NCBI RefSeq assembly: GCF_003852315.1
Contig: NZ_CP027762.1
Coordinates: forward strand, 6,057,501-6,121,500
Direction: 5' to 3'
Length of the DNA stretch: 64,000 nucleotides
DNA from: Pseudomonas sp. LBUM920
GTDB lineage: Bacteria > Pseudomonadota > Gammaproteobacteria > Pseudomonadales > Pseudomonadaceae
Within the stretch, counting starts at the first letter, position 1. Every line of letters begins with the position of its first letter. The translations under genes were made by a program, and so were the position numbers. The notes under the pieces were generated by a model. The model was not told the DNA's origin. It worked only from the letters and a program-made list of their open reading frames with translations, and made no database searches. This document shows positions 1-8,477 of the stretch, piece after piece.

Positions 1-1
1 C

Positions 2-25
2 CTGCGCACTGCCGCCGGCCTGTAA
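2..25 (+). CDS. 3' end of an unidentified gene (partial)
   Basis: The only support is position. A frame ending LRTAAGL-stop closes at a TAA at 23-25, and a strong intrinsic terminator follows 15 bases later, as expected at the end of a plus-strand transcription unit. Seven residues are too few to name the product. Confidence 0.35.
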   Translation: MRTAAGL

Positions 26-39
26 GCACGCGCTACCCC

Positions 40-76
40 AAAAGCCCCGCCGGGTTCGTCCGGCGGGGCTTTTTAT
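40..76 (+). terminator. Rho-independent terminator
   Basis: An 11-bp GC-rich stem (AGCCCCGCCGG / CCGGCGGGGCT) with a short loop is followed by a run of T. It would end the transcript entering from the left edge. Confidence 0.9.
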
Positions 77-79
77 TGC

Positions 80-358
80 CTGCGCGACAGGCATCACACG
101 TTTCTGAGTACCCGACTGAGCGACAAAACCGGCGACTGCCAGCCGCACGCCAAAGACCGGCAAAGCAAAATTGACGTGGCGCAGGCCAAGAACGACGTGC
201 TGAGCGTGAAGGCTTTTAAAGCCGCACGAGAGCAGGTCAACAAAGGTTGTAACAAACTGGCCGAGTCTTAAGCCAAAGTCGACGCCAGGCAGCAAACACA
301 GGAAGCCAAGATGAATAAGAACGATGCGGTGAAAGCGTTGGGCGGCCTGTTCAAGTAA
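80..358 (+). pseudogene. Decayed small exported-protein gene (candidate)
   Basis: One frame reads through 80-268 as a Lys/Ala/Gln-rich, two-cysteine sequence (residue patterns GDCQPHAKDRQ and NKGCNKLAES). It hits TAA at 269-271, then continues in the same frame to a second TAA at 356-358, ending KALGGLFK. A terminator follows directly. There is no ATG or signal peptide at the front, so the gene seems to have lost its 5' end and gained an in-frame stop. The composition resembles small periplasmic proteins such as the DUF1090 protein at 2187, but I cannot assign a family. It could also be chance open sequence. Confidence 0.35.
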
Positions 359-373
359 TTCGAAACACCCGGT

Positions 374-402
374 AAAAAGCCCCGCGCTGTCGGGGCTTTT
401 TT
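374..402 (+). terminator. Rho-independent terminator
   Basis: An AGCCCCG/CGGGGCT stem is flanked by A5 and T6. It lies 15 bases after the last stop of the decayed gene and before ligB, so it isolates ligB from upstream transcription. Confidence 0.85.
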
Positions 403-456
403 GTGGTCGCCTGGATCACTTAGGCTGGGCGCCCCTTCCGAGCAAGGATGCTCATG

Positions 457-2118
457 ATGCGTTTATTGATTGCTCTGTTACTCAGTGCCTTGCCCTTTCT
501 GGTGTGGGCAGAAGACTGTCCCGAGGACGCCCGATCACAGGTCGGCGCGCTGGCCAGGCAGATCACGCTGTGGGATGACAGCTACCACCGGCTCGGCCAA
601 TCCCCGGTGAGCGATGAGCTCTACGATCAGGCGCGCCACCGCCTGGACCACTGGCGAACGTGTTTCCCCAAAAACGGCCTGACGGCTGACAAGCCACTCG
701 CGAGTTCGCGGGGCACGCGGCCTCACCCGGTCGCGCATACCGGCCTTGAAAAGTTACTGGATGAGCAGGCTGTCGACGAATGGCTCAAGACGCGGCAAGA
801 CGTATGGATTCAACCCAAGGTCGATGGTGTTGCGGTGACGCTGGTCTATCGCCAGGGCCGGTTGAGCCGGCTTATCAGCCGGGGTGACGGACGCTTCGGC
901 CAGGATTGGTCGACTGCCGCACGCCGGATCCCCGGGATTGTCCAGCAACTGCCGGAGCCCATCGACCTGGTGCTGCAAGGCGAACTCTATTGGCGCCTCG
1001 ACGCTCATGTGCAGGCGAAACAGGGCGGGCTGAATGCTCGCAGCAAGATGGCCGGGTTGATGAACCGCCTTCAGTTGAGCGACACCGATGCCGCGGGGAT
1101 CGGGCTCTTTGTCTGGGCCTGGCCTGACGGCCCGACCGACTTCAACGAGCGCCTGACCACCCTCTCACGCTGGGGCTTCACCGATAGCCATCGCTACAGC
1201 CAGCGCATCCAAAACATCGCTGAAGCCTCACACTGGCGCAGTTACTGGTACAACCATCCCCTACCGTTTGCCAGCGATGGCGTGGTATTGCACCAGGCTG
1301 TGCATGCGCCCGGCAAACGCTGGCAAGCCAGCGCTCCCTACTGGGCGGTCGCCTGGAAATACCCGGCCGCCAAGGCACTCGCGCTGGTGCGTAACGTGCG
1401 GTTCAACATCGGCCGCACCGGGCGTATTACGCCCATTCTTGAGCTGGAGCCGGTACGGCTGGATGACCGGCATATCCACCGCGTGAGCGTCGGCTCCCTG
1501 AAACGCTGGCAAGTGCTGGATATTCGCCCCGGCGATCAGGTGTCCATCAGCCTTGCCGGCCATGTTATCCCCCGCTTGGAGCACGTGATCCTGCGCAACG
1601 AGAACAGGGTGGAAGTACGAGTGCCCGATGCGCGTAATTTTCACGCCTTGAGCTGTTGGCAACTGGACCCTGGTTGCGAGGAGCAATTGCTGGCCCGCCT
1701 GACCTGGCTGAGCGGCAACCAAGGCCTGGCCATGCCGCATATTGGCCGCGAAACCTGGAACATATTGATCCAGGCCGGTCTAATCGCCGGCATTCTCGAT
1801 TGGTTGACCCTGGATGCGGCAGAGCTTGCTAACATTGACGGCTTCGGCGAACGCAGCCGCGCGCGGGTGCTCGATAGCATTCAAAACGCTCGGCAACGTC
1901 CCTTTGCACAATGGCTCAAAGCCTTGGGTGTACCGCCCTCGGCACGTAACGACCTGGACGGCGGCTGGCAGACCCTGGCCGCCAGAGACACCCAGGCCTG
2001 GCTGGCCACCGATGGCATCGGCCCGGGCCGCGCAGCGCAATTGAGCGCCTTTTTTCGCGACCCGCAAGTACAGGCGTTGGCTCAGACACTCCGCGAGGCG
2101 GGGATAGACGGGTTCTAA
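457..2118 (+). CDS. ligB: NAD+-dependent DNA ligase LigB
   Basis: This is the short second NAD+-dependent DNA ligase of gamma-proteobacteria, which seals nicks using NAD+ as adenylate donor. The adenylated lysine lies in the KVDG motif (K121), inside WIQPKVDGVAV. OB-fold and helix-hairpin-helix regions follow, and there is no C-terminal BRCT domain, as known for LigB; the length (553 aa) is normal. Three in-frame ATGs occur at 448, 454 and 457. AAGG at 444-447 abuts the first, so 457 (or 454) has the better spacing. From there the protein opens with a hydrophobic, signal-peptide-like stretch ending VWA-EDC. E. coli LigB has a similar N-terminus, so this is a family trait. Confidence 0.93.
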   Translation: MRLLIALLLSALPFLVWAEDCPEDARSQVGALARQITLWDDSYHRLGQSPVSDELYDQARHRLDHWRTCFPKNGLTADKPLASSRGTRPHPVAHTGLEKLLDEQAVDEWLKTRQDVWIQPKVDGVAVTLVYRQGRLSRLISRGDGRFGQDWSTAARRIPGIVQQLPEPIDLVLQGELYWRLDAHVQAKQGGLNARSKMAGLMNRLQLSDTDAAGIGLFVWAWPDGPTDFNERLTTLSRWGFTDSHRYSQRIQNIAEASHWRSYWYNHPLPFASDGVVLHQAVHAPGKRWQASAPYWAVAWKYPAAKALALVRNVRFNIGRTGRITPILELEPVRLDDRHIHRVSVGSLKRWQVLDIRPGDQVSISLAGHVIPRLEHVILRNENRVEVRVPDARNFHALSCWQLDPGCEEQLLARLTWLSGNQGLAMPHIGRETWNILIQAGLIAGILDWLTLDAAELANIDGFGERSRARVLDSIQNARQRPFAQWLKALGVPPSARNDLDGGWQTLAARDTQAWLATDGIGPGRAAQLSAFFRDPQVQALAQTLREAGIDGF

Positions 2119-2186
2119 CCTGGCCCGACCATTTTTTAACCTACGGCAGAATTCATCCTGCCATTTGATTGCACCCTGGAGCCTTT

Positions 2187-2582
2187 ATGAAATTTCTTGC
2201 CCCTTTTGCCTTGTTAACGGTTGCAAGCTTCATGGCGACACCCCTGCTGGCCGCTGAAGAGGTGCCGGAACTCACCGGCTGCGCCGCCAAGCGCCAAGCC
2301 ATCAGCGCTCAGATCGAACAAGCCAAGGCCCACGGCAACAGCGAACAACAGGCTGGCCTGGAAAAAGCCCTGAGCGAAGTCACCGCCAACTGCACCGACG
2401 CATCCCTGAGGAAAGAACGCGAAAACAAGGTGCTCGACGCCAAGCACGAAGTCAGCCGCCGTCAGGCCGACCTCGACAAGGCGATGAAAAAGGGTGACGC
2501 AGACAAGATCAACAAGCGTAAGGACAAGTTGGCGCAGTCACGCAAAGAGCTGCAGGACGCTGTTGAAGAACTCGACCAGTAA
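2187..2582 (+). CDS. DUF1090 family periplasmic protein
   Basis: This is a 131-aa protein with a cleavable signal peptide (hydrophobic residues 3-20, cleavage near LLA-AEE). Two cysteines follow, then a long Lys/Glu/Gln-rich, probably coiled-coil tail. The pattern C-x-x-K, GL-x-KALSEV-x-x-NC and KGDADKI-x-KR matches the DUF1090 family (E. coli YqjC), whose function is unknown. The ATG at 2187 follows CTGGAG; a TTG 18 bases upstream has no ribosome-binding site. It lies 68 bases after ligB and may be cotranscribed with it. Confidence 0.85.
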   Translation: MKFLAPFALLTVASFMATPLLAAEEVPELTGCAAKRQAISAQIEQAKAHGNSEQQAGLEKALSEVTANCTDASLRKERENKVLDAKHEVSRRQADLDKAMKKGDADKINKRKDKLAQSRKELQDAVEELDQ

Positions 2583-2588
2583 ACCCGG

Positions 2589-3038
2589 TCAGTGATCCCG
2601 AAACTGTTTATGGCAAGCCGTGCAGGCATCTTCGACTTTCTGCACCGCAGGCCCCAGGTTGCTGGCTTTGTAAGGCTGCACCTGGCTGGCGATCACCAGT
2701 TCACCGGTGGCCGTTTCAAGGTTTCGGGCCAACGCCTGGAACCGTGCCTGCTTTTGCCACACGCTGTCCTTGGCGCTGGTGTGATCTTCTTCGCGCACGC
2801 TCGGGAAATGCTTCCACGGTTCGTGGGACAACGCGTCAAGCTTGACCGCGCCTTCGGCGAACTTCGCGCCATCGAAAGGGATGCGCCCACGCAACATGCC
2901 GCCCAGGTCTTCGCCGGTCTTGAGCATTTGCTTGAAGATTGCCTTGCGCTGACCCAGGGGTGAATTCGGATCAACACCGCCACAAGCGGATAACGTCAGG
3001 CAGGCCAGCAATACAGCGGTCAGTCTTTTAAAAGTCAT
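2589..3038 (-). CDS. Cytochrome c' family lipoprotein
   Basis: This is a 149-aa haem protein. The N-terminus carries a lipoprotein signal with lipobox LSAC, so it is probably anchored in the periplasmic face of a membrane. The single haem site CTACH (C139, C142, H143) sits near the C-terminus, as in class II cytochrome c (cytochrome c' or c556 four-helix bundle). Such proteins bind gases or carry electrons; which applies here cannot be read from sequence. It is convergent with the DUF1090 gene, only 6 bases apart. Confidence 0.88.
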   Translation of the reverse strand: MTFKRLTAVLLACLTLSACGGVDPNSPLGQRKAIFKQMLKTGEDLGGMLRGRIPFDGAKFAEGAVKLDALSHEPWKHFPSVREEDHTSAKDSVWQKQARFQALARNLETATGELVIASQVQPYKASNLGPAVQKVEDACTACHKQFRDH

Positions 3039-3165
3039 GATGGCTTCAGGTCACGGGAACGGCGGCCAGTATCCTCGCCCCGCCCGTAAAGACCAATAGC
3101 CCTATTAATAATAAGGGTTGCCCAAACGCGCTGCGGCGCGGGCAATCGCTTCAGGAAGTGTTTGT

Positions 3166-4350
3166 ATGAATGTCACCTTGAAACCCTGGAGCCGCCGCCT
3201 GGCGTGGGCTCTGCCGATCATTGCACTGCTGGCCGGCTGCGATGGCAACAAAGACGCCGGCAAAGATGAAACCGTTAAACCCCATGCCGTCGCCACGTAT
3301 GTGAGTGCACCGTGGGAAGCCTTGCCGGCTGTTTCCGACAGCGACCTGCTGGCCGGGTTTGAGTCCTGGCGCAGCGCCTGCCAACGCCTGAAGGCCGACC
3401 CGATCTGGGGTGCGACCTGTGCAGCAGCGACCAGCGTGCCGGGCAACGCGCCGGCGGTGCGCAGCTTTCTCAAGGAGCGCCTGGACGTATTCGGCCTGCG
3501 CTCGGCCGACAACACGCCGAACGGCCTGATCACCGGCTACTACGAACCGGTCTACCCCGGCAGCCTGACCGAAACCGCCACTGCCCATGTGCCGGTGTAC
3601 GGGGTGCCGGATGACCTGATCATCGTCAACCTGGAAAGCATCTACCCGGAACTCAAGGGCAAGCGCCTGCGCGGCCGCCTCGAAGGGCGTGTGCTCAAGC
3701 CATATGACGACGCCAGCACCATCAACGGCCAGGGCTCCACCGCCAAGCCGATTGCCTGGCTGACCAACCCGATGGACCTGCAGTTCTTGCAGATTCAGGG
3801 CTCGGGCCGCATTCAACTCGCCGGCGGGCGCCAACTGCGTGTGGGGTATGGCGACCAGAACGGTTACCCGTACCGCCCGATCGGCCGTTGGCTGGTGGAG
3901 CAAGGCGAGCTGAAAAAAGAAGACGTGACCATGGGCGCCATCAGCGCCTGGGCCAAGGCTAACCCGCAACGTATTCCACAACTGCTGGCGAGCAACCCCA
4001 GCTACGTGTTTTTCAGCGCGCGTCCGGACAGCAATGAAGGCCCGCGCGGCTCACTGAATGTGCCGCTGACGGCTGGCTACAGCGTGGCGGTGGATCGCAA
4101 GGTGATTCCGCTGGGCAGCCTGTTATGGCTGTCGACCACCAAACCTGACGGCTCGCCCATTGCCCGACCCGTGGCCGCACAGGACACCGGCGGTGCAATC
4201 ACCGGCGAAGTGCGCGCAGACTTGTTCTGGGGCACCGGTGATGCAGCGGGCGAGTTGGCGGGGAATATGAAGCAGCAGGGCCAGATCTGGATGTTGTGGC
4301 CCAAAGGCGCAGCGTTGCCACACGTGCCGGATGCACCTGCCGGTACCTGA
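3166..4350 (+). CDS. mltA: Membrane-bound lytic murein transglycosylase A
   Basis: This is a 394-aa outer-membrane lipoprotein with lipobox LLAGC (C25). It cleaves peptidoglycan glycan strands to 1,6-anhydro ends. The MltA barrel domain (TGYYEPVYPGS, QGSGRIQL, VGYGDQNG) is followed by the C-terminal 3D domain with AQDTGGAI…DLFWG, which includes the catalytic Asp. The ATG at 3166 follows AGGAAG; an in-frame TTG at 3118 is not needed. It stands alone, divergent from the cytochrome c' gene. Confidence 0.95.
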   Translation: MNVTLKPWSRRLAWALPIIALLAGCDGNKDAGKDETVKPHAVATYVSAPWEALPAVSDSDLLAGFESWRSACQRLKADPIWGATCAAATSVPGNAPAVRSFLKERLDVFGLRSADNTPNGLITGYYEPVYPGSLTETATAHVPVYGVPDDLIIVNLESIYPELKGKRLRGRLEGRVLKPYDDASTINGQGSTAKPIAWLTNPMDLQFLQIQGSGRIQLAGGRQLRVGYGDQNGYPYRPIGRWLVEQGELKKEDVTMGAISAWAKANPQRIPQLLASNPSYVFFSARPDSNEGPRGSLNVPLTAGYSVAVDRKVIPLGSLLWLSTTKPDGSPIARPVAAQDTGGAITGEVRADLFWGTGDAAGELAGNMKQQGQIWMLWPKGAALPHVPDAPAGT

Positions 4351-4393
4351 GTGCTTACTGATAGGCGCGACTCATGGTGCTGAGCACGCGTGT

Positions 4394-4647
4394 GTGGCGA
4401 GCGGGCTGGTGTGGCTAGCAGACCTAATGTGGCGAGCGGGATTGATGTGGCGAGCGGGCTTGCCCCGCGTTGGGCTGCGAAGCGGCCCTAAAAATACACA
4501 CCGCGTTCTTTCTGAAAGAACTCGGCGCTTTTAGTGGGGCCGCTTTGCGCCCCAACGCGGGGCAAGCCCGCTCGCCACCACAAGCCTGCTCCACACCCAT
4601 TCCGCTCGGCACGACAAACGGGCTCGGCACAACAAGCCAGCTCACAC
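4394..4647. repeat. Large REP-like palindrome with mirrored 18-bp satellites (copy A)
   Basis: Two 42-43 bp arms (4447-4488 and 4536-4578) are near-perfect inverted copies that begin GTGGCGAGCGGGCTTGCCCC. Outside the left arm the first part of the arm repeats in tandem, starting at 4394, 4411, 4429 and 4447. Outside the right arm decayed mirror-image units continue to about 4647. The element fills almost all of the 315-base gap between mltA and the MAPEG gene. A sister copy lies at 48313-48517. Confidence 0.85.
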
Positions 4648-4665
4648 GAGAAATTGCATCAGGCC

Positions 4666-5052
4666 TTAGATCGAGACAAAAAAGAAACTCGCAATCAATG
4701 CCATGCCCAATGCCCAGACCAGCGAACGCAGCATCGCCCAGTCCGCCAGGTAGCAAATGATGTACAGCAGCCGACTGGTGATAAACAGCACCGCCAGCAC
4801 ATTGATGGTCACCAGTGACGCCGTGCCGGCCAAGTGCGCAATGATCACTGCCGCCGCAAACGCCGGCGTCACTTCAAAGCTGTTGAGTTGTGCACTGTGA
4901 GCGCGCTTGGCGAACCCATCAAGGGTGTCCAGGAAAGCCCGAGGGTCATGGTTCTGCCGAGGCCCGAACTTGCCGCCGCTGAACTTGGCCACACCCGTGC
5001 ACAGATAAGGCAGGAAAATTGCGATCAACACACACCAGAAAGCCACCGTCAT
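4666..5052 (-). CDS. MAPEG family membrane protein
   Basis: This is a 128-aa protein with four hydrophobic helices. The pattern FGPRQNHDPRAFLD…RAHSAQLNSFEVTPAFAAAV is typical of bacterial MAPEG proteins, the superfamily of membrane glutathione-linked and eicosanoid enzymes. Bacterial members of this subtype have no firm substrate. The ATG at 5052 has AAAGGA at good spacing; a GTG just upstream is less likely. Confidence 0.85.
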   Translation of the reverse strand: MTVAFWCVLIAIFLPYLCTGVAKFSGGKFGPRQNHDPRAFLDTLDGFAKRAHSAQLNSFEVTPAFAAAVIIAHLAGTASLVTINVLAVLFITSRLLYIICYLADWAMLRSLVWALGMALIASFFFVSI

Positions 5053-5247
5053 CACTGATTCCTTTTGTAGTTTTAGCCAGCGGTTAGAGTTTTAGCACTA
5101 AAAATGCCACACCGCACTTAACCGCTATGAACCGCGCCACCGCCAAAGGTTCTACCGGCCTTTTGCCCCATGGCCTGCAACATCCCGCCACTGCTGCGGT
5201 CCATCCACCCATTAACCAACGCACACTCCACCTTCCAAGGACCCCGG

Positions 5248-6507
5248 ATGCTTGAACTTGTCGCCGCCTTCATTTGCCTCACCACCCTGCTCACGTATGT
5301 GAACTTCCGTTTTATCGGCCTGCCGCCCACCATCGGCGTGATGGTCACCGCCCTGCTGTTCTCACTGATCCTGCAAGGCCTGAGCTTCATCGGCTACCCA
5401 GGCCTGGAGGAGCGTATTCAGCAATTGATCGGCCAGATCGACTTTGGCGATCTGTTGATGAACTGGATGCTTTCGTTCCTGCTGTTCGCCGGCGCCTTGC
5501 ACGTCAACCTGAATGACTTGCGCAGTTATCGCTGGCCCATCGGTCTGTTGGCAACCTTCGGCGTGTTGATTGCCACCGTGGTCATCGGCAGCCTGGCGTT
5601 TTACATTTTTGCCCTGTTTGGCTGGCACGTGAGTTTCCTCTACTGCCTGCTGTTCGGCGCGCTGATCTCGCCCACCGACCCGATTGCGGTGCTGGGCGTG
5701 CTGCGAACGGCCAATGCATCGAAACCGCTGAAAACCACCATCGTCGGCGAATCGCTGTTCAATGACGGCACCGCGGTCGTGGTGTTTACCGTGCTGCTGG
5801 GCATCGCGCAGTTGGGTGAAACGCCAACCGTCGGCGCCACGGCCATGCTGTTCGCCCATGAAGCGATTGGCGGCGTGGTGTTCGGCGGGCTGATCGGCTA
5901 CCTGGTGTACTTGATGATCAAAAGCATCGAGCAGCACCAGATTGAGGTCATGCTGACCTTGGCGCTGGTGATCGGCGGCTCGGCGCTGGCCACCGAACTG
6001 CACGTCTCGGCACCGATTGCGATGGTGGTTGCCGGCCTGATCATCGGCAACCTGGGCCGCAAGCTGGCGATGAACGACATGACCCGACGCTATCTGGATG
6101 GTTTCTGGGAGTTGCTCGATGACATGCTCAACGCCCTGCTGTTCGCGTTGATCGGCATGGAGCTGTTGCTGTTGCCGTTCAACTGGCTGCACGTATTGGC
6201 GGCCAGTTTGCTGGCGGTGGCGATCCTGCTTTCGCGCCTGCTGACCGTGGCCCCGGCGATCCTGTTGCTGCGCCGCTGGCGCACCGTACCGCGAGGCACT
6301 ATCCGTATCCTTACCTGGGGCGGCCTGCGTGGCGGGGTGTCGGTAGCATTGGCACTGGCCTTGCCGTTGGGGCCGGAGCGCGACTTGTTGCTGAGCATCA
6401 CCTACATCGTGGTGCTGTCGTCGATCCTGCTGCAGGGTTTGAGCATCGGCAAGCTGGTCAAACACGTGACCAAGGATGAACCGGCTCCGCAGGCCGAGAC
6501 CCACTGA
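5248..6507 (+). CDS. CPA1 family Na+/H+ antiporter
   Basis: This is a 419-aa inner-membrane protein with about 12 hydrophobic segments. SPTDPIAVLGVL and GESLFNDGTAVVVF are the ion-binding helices of the cation:proton antiporter-1 (NhaP-like) family, and GGLRGGVSVALALALP is the family signature near the C-terminus. The start at 5248 (MLELVAAF) follows CCAAGGACC; an upstream in-frame codon at 5170 would add a non-hydrophobic leader and looks spurious. The C-terminal cytoplasmic tail is very short, so no regulatory nucleotide-binding domain is present. Confidence 0.9.
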   Translation: MLELVAAFICLTTLLTYVNFRFIGLPPTIGVMVTALLFSLILQGLSFIGYPGLEERIQQLIGQIDFGDLLMNWMLSFLLFAGALHVNLNDLRSYRWPIGLLATFGVLIATVVIGSLAFYIFALFGWHVSFLYCLLFGALISPTDPIAVLGVLRTANASKPLKTTIVGESLFNDGTAVVVFTVLLGIAQLGETPTVGATAMLFAHEAIGGVVFGGLIGYLVYLMIKSIEQHQIEVMLTLALVIGGSALATELHVSAPIAMVVAGLIIGNLGRKLAMNDMTRRYLDGFWELLDDMLNALLFALIGMELLLLPFNWLHVLAASLLAVAILLSRLLTVAPAILLLRRWRTVPRGTIRILTWGGLRGGVSVALALALPLGPERDLLLSITYIVVLSSILLQGLSIGKLVKHVTKDEPAPQAETH

Positions 6508-6513
6508 TGGACA

Positions 6514-6540
6514 CGGGCGGCGAGCTGACTTCGCCGCCCG
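6514..6540. terminator. Inverted repeat between convergent genes
   Basis: A 10-bp GC-only stem (CGGGCGGCGA / TCGCCGCCCG) lies between the antiporter stop and the convergent DUF3857 gene stop. There is no T-run on either side, so it is at best a weak or processing-type end for both transcripts. Confidence 0.5.
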
Positions 6541-6548
6541 CATTACGG

Positions 6549-8411
6549 TCAGAGGGTCTGCACAATGATCTGGCTTTTCAGGTCATTGAACATCGCCTCG
6601 ATCATCGGCTGCATCGCCTTGAACCACGCAGGGCTGCACACCGCTTCGGGATGACTGAACGCCAGGGTGCGGGAAACCAGTACGGTGTTGCCGCTGCGCT
6701 CGTAACGGGCGTCGTAGGTAACATCCGCGCCCTTAAGCGAAACGGTCTTGGGCACCGCCAGAATATTCACCCCTTCGGGAAACTCGAAGCGGGCCTTTTC
6801 AATACTCTGGTTGGCGAAACAGCTGAAGTTCTGCAGCCGCTCCTTTTCCACCGACAGGGCCTGCACGTCCTGAGCAATATTGCTGCCCAGCCGACTGAGG
6901 GCCGGCACGCCGATCGGCCCCGGTAGGTTGACGAGGTTTTCCGTGCGCCCGGCCAACGTGGTATTGAAGCCGGACGCATCCCCGTCGAGTGCATCTGTTT
7001 GCAGCGCACCGCTGCCCGCCAGGCCATGGCTGCGTAGCGTTTTCTGAATGATCTGCTCACGCTCCGTCGGCGGCAGCGACCTGATACCAAAACGCATCGC
7101 TTCCGTGCGCCAACCTTCGGCCAGAGACGTTTGGGTAAAATCCGCCGCGCCCGTGTCATCGATCTTGAACACCAACTCACTGGACAACTTGCCAGCTTGA
7201 GTGGCCGGGGTACGCGCCATCTCGCCGGTGCGCGTCAACAACACTGGCTTATCCAGGTCCTGCAGCGGCAGGTAACCGGCGGCGATGAAACGGGCGGTAG
7301 AGTCCAGGTATAGGTCAAGGCTGGGCACATAGGTGATCACATGGTTGATCACACGTAACGCGGCCACCGTGGGTAAGGTGTAGGCATTGCCCAGGTTGAT
7401 CAGCGCCGGCGAGCTGTCGATGGCCACGGCCTTCAGCATGGCTTCGAGCAAGGCCACATGGTCCTTGCAGTCGCCGTAACGGTTATCCAGCACGGACTGC
7501 GCCGAGTGTGGCACCACGCCGCCGGCATCGATGTACACCGCCACATAACGGATGTTCTTGCGCACCCAGTCACTGAGCGCCAGGGCTTTGGCCCGAGGCG
7601 TTGGCTGGTCGGCCGTGAGCGTGTGCGCCAACTCAGTGATTTGCGGCGTCACCTCGACCTGGGCCCGTGCCTGGTACGCTTTGGCCAGGTCTTGGTAGTT
7701 TGCAAAGGTCGAAACGGCGAGGATTTGGCCATAGTCGGTGTAGGCCACAGCACTCTGCTCAGGTCGGAGTTTGTCAACCGGCACATAGTCCCAACGGTAG
7801 ACCTTGCGCCCGGCCGTGGCCTGCGCAGGGGCCGCCTTGAAACCCCGAGCCTCGGCATACAAGGGTTTGTCGGCCGGCAGGTCATAGGTCAGGCTGTAAT
7901 TTTGGGTCTGGCTCAGGCTCGGCGTGGCGAAGTCAGTGAACTCGCCGGGGAATAACGCCGTCTTGCGCGTTCGTGTGTAGCGCAGGCTCAGACGATCCCC
8001 TACCGCCACCTCAGGAAAAATCACCACTTTGACCCGTGAGTCCTGAAACATCGGGGCATTCGCCGACGCCTGCTCCTGTTGCTCCCTGATCTGCGGCGCG
8101 TTGACCCTCACTTTGCGCCCGTCGGGCTTGAGCGTGAAGGCTTCGACAATCTCCAGGCTGTCCAGCGAGCGGTTGTAACTGACCGCCTGCTGGGCACTGA
8201 ACCTGATGGCTCGCTCTTCGTTGATCAACGTGACCTTATCGGCCTGCAGCACATAACTGCCGTCGGCGTTGATCACGTAGTGTTGAGTATTCTTTTCGAT
8301 GGTCACCGAGCGATCCGCCGCATCGTCCCTGGCCTGCGCCATGCCGAACACGCCCAGCGCCACGATCAGCGCGCACCCATTGCGCACCCGTAAAAAAGGG
8401 GAAGCCCGCAT
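6549..8411 (-). CDS. DUF3857 / transglutaminase-like exported protein
   Basis: This is a 620-aa protein with a signal peptide (hydrophobic run ending GMAQA-RDD). The N-terminal half is a DUF3857 beta domain (VSYNRSLDSLEIVEAFTLKPDG…). The middle is a transglutaminase-like domain with YRYGDCKDH, where the cysteine of GDCKDH is the expected catalytic residue. A further beta-rich C-terminal domain follows. The family is widespread and its substrate is unknown. The ATG at 8411 has AAGGA six bases upstream. It lies immediately downstream of the FNT channel gene on the same strand, separated by a stable hairpin. Confidence 0.85.
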   Translation of the reverse strand: MRASPFLRVRNGCALIVALGVFGMAQARDDAADRSVTIEKNTQHYVINADGSYVLQADKVTLINEERAIRFSAQQAVSYNRSLDSLEIVEAFTLKPDGRKVRVNAPQIREQQEQASANAPMFQDSRVKVVIFPEVAVGDRLSLRYTRTRKTALFPGEFTDFATPSLSQTQNYSLTYDLPADKPLYAEARGFKAAPAQATAGRKVYRWDYVPVDKLRPEQSAVAYTDYGQILAVSTFANYQDLAKAYQARAQVEVTPQITELAHTLTADQPTPRAKALALSDWVRKNIRYVAVYIDAGGVVPHSAQSVLDNRYGDCKDHVALLEAMLKAVAIDSSPALINLGNAYTLPTVAALRVINHVITYVPSLDLYLDSTARFIAAGYLPLQDLDKPVLLTRTGEMARTPATQAGKLSSELVFKIDDTGAADFTQTSLAEGWRTEAMRFGIRSLPPTEREQIIQKTLRSHGLAGSGALQTDALDGDASGFNTTLAGRTENLVNLPGPIGVPALSRLGSNIAQDVQALSVEKERLQNFSCFANQSIEKARFEFPEGVNILAVPKTVSLKGADVTYDARYERSGNTVLVSRTLAFSHPEAVCSPAWFKAMQPMIEAMFNDLKSQIIVQTL

Positions 8412-8426
8412 AAAGATCCTTCTTTC

Positions 8427-8462
8427 ATGAATGGAAAGCCGCGCAGCGACTTTGCCATTCAT
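8427..8462 (-). promoter_or_regulatory. Stable hairpin just upstream of the DUF3857 gene start site
   Basis: On the minus strand an 8-bp stem (ATGAATGG/CCATTCAT) continues, after one bulged C, into a second 8-bp stem (AAAGTCGC/GCGGCTTT, one G-U pair) with a three-base loop. It ends only a few bases before the AAGGA of the next gene. There is no T-run, so it is not a standard terminator. It could be a processing site or a translation-affecting structure. Confidence 0.6.
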
Positions 8463-8477
8463 TTATGACGAATCGGC

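Noticed and set aside
4331..4818. Short open frames on both strands around the copy A repeat
   Set aside because: They translate the palindromic repeat (recurring VWRAGL-like residues) and overlap the MAPEG gene; no start signals.
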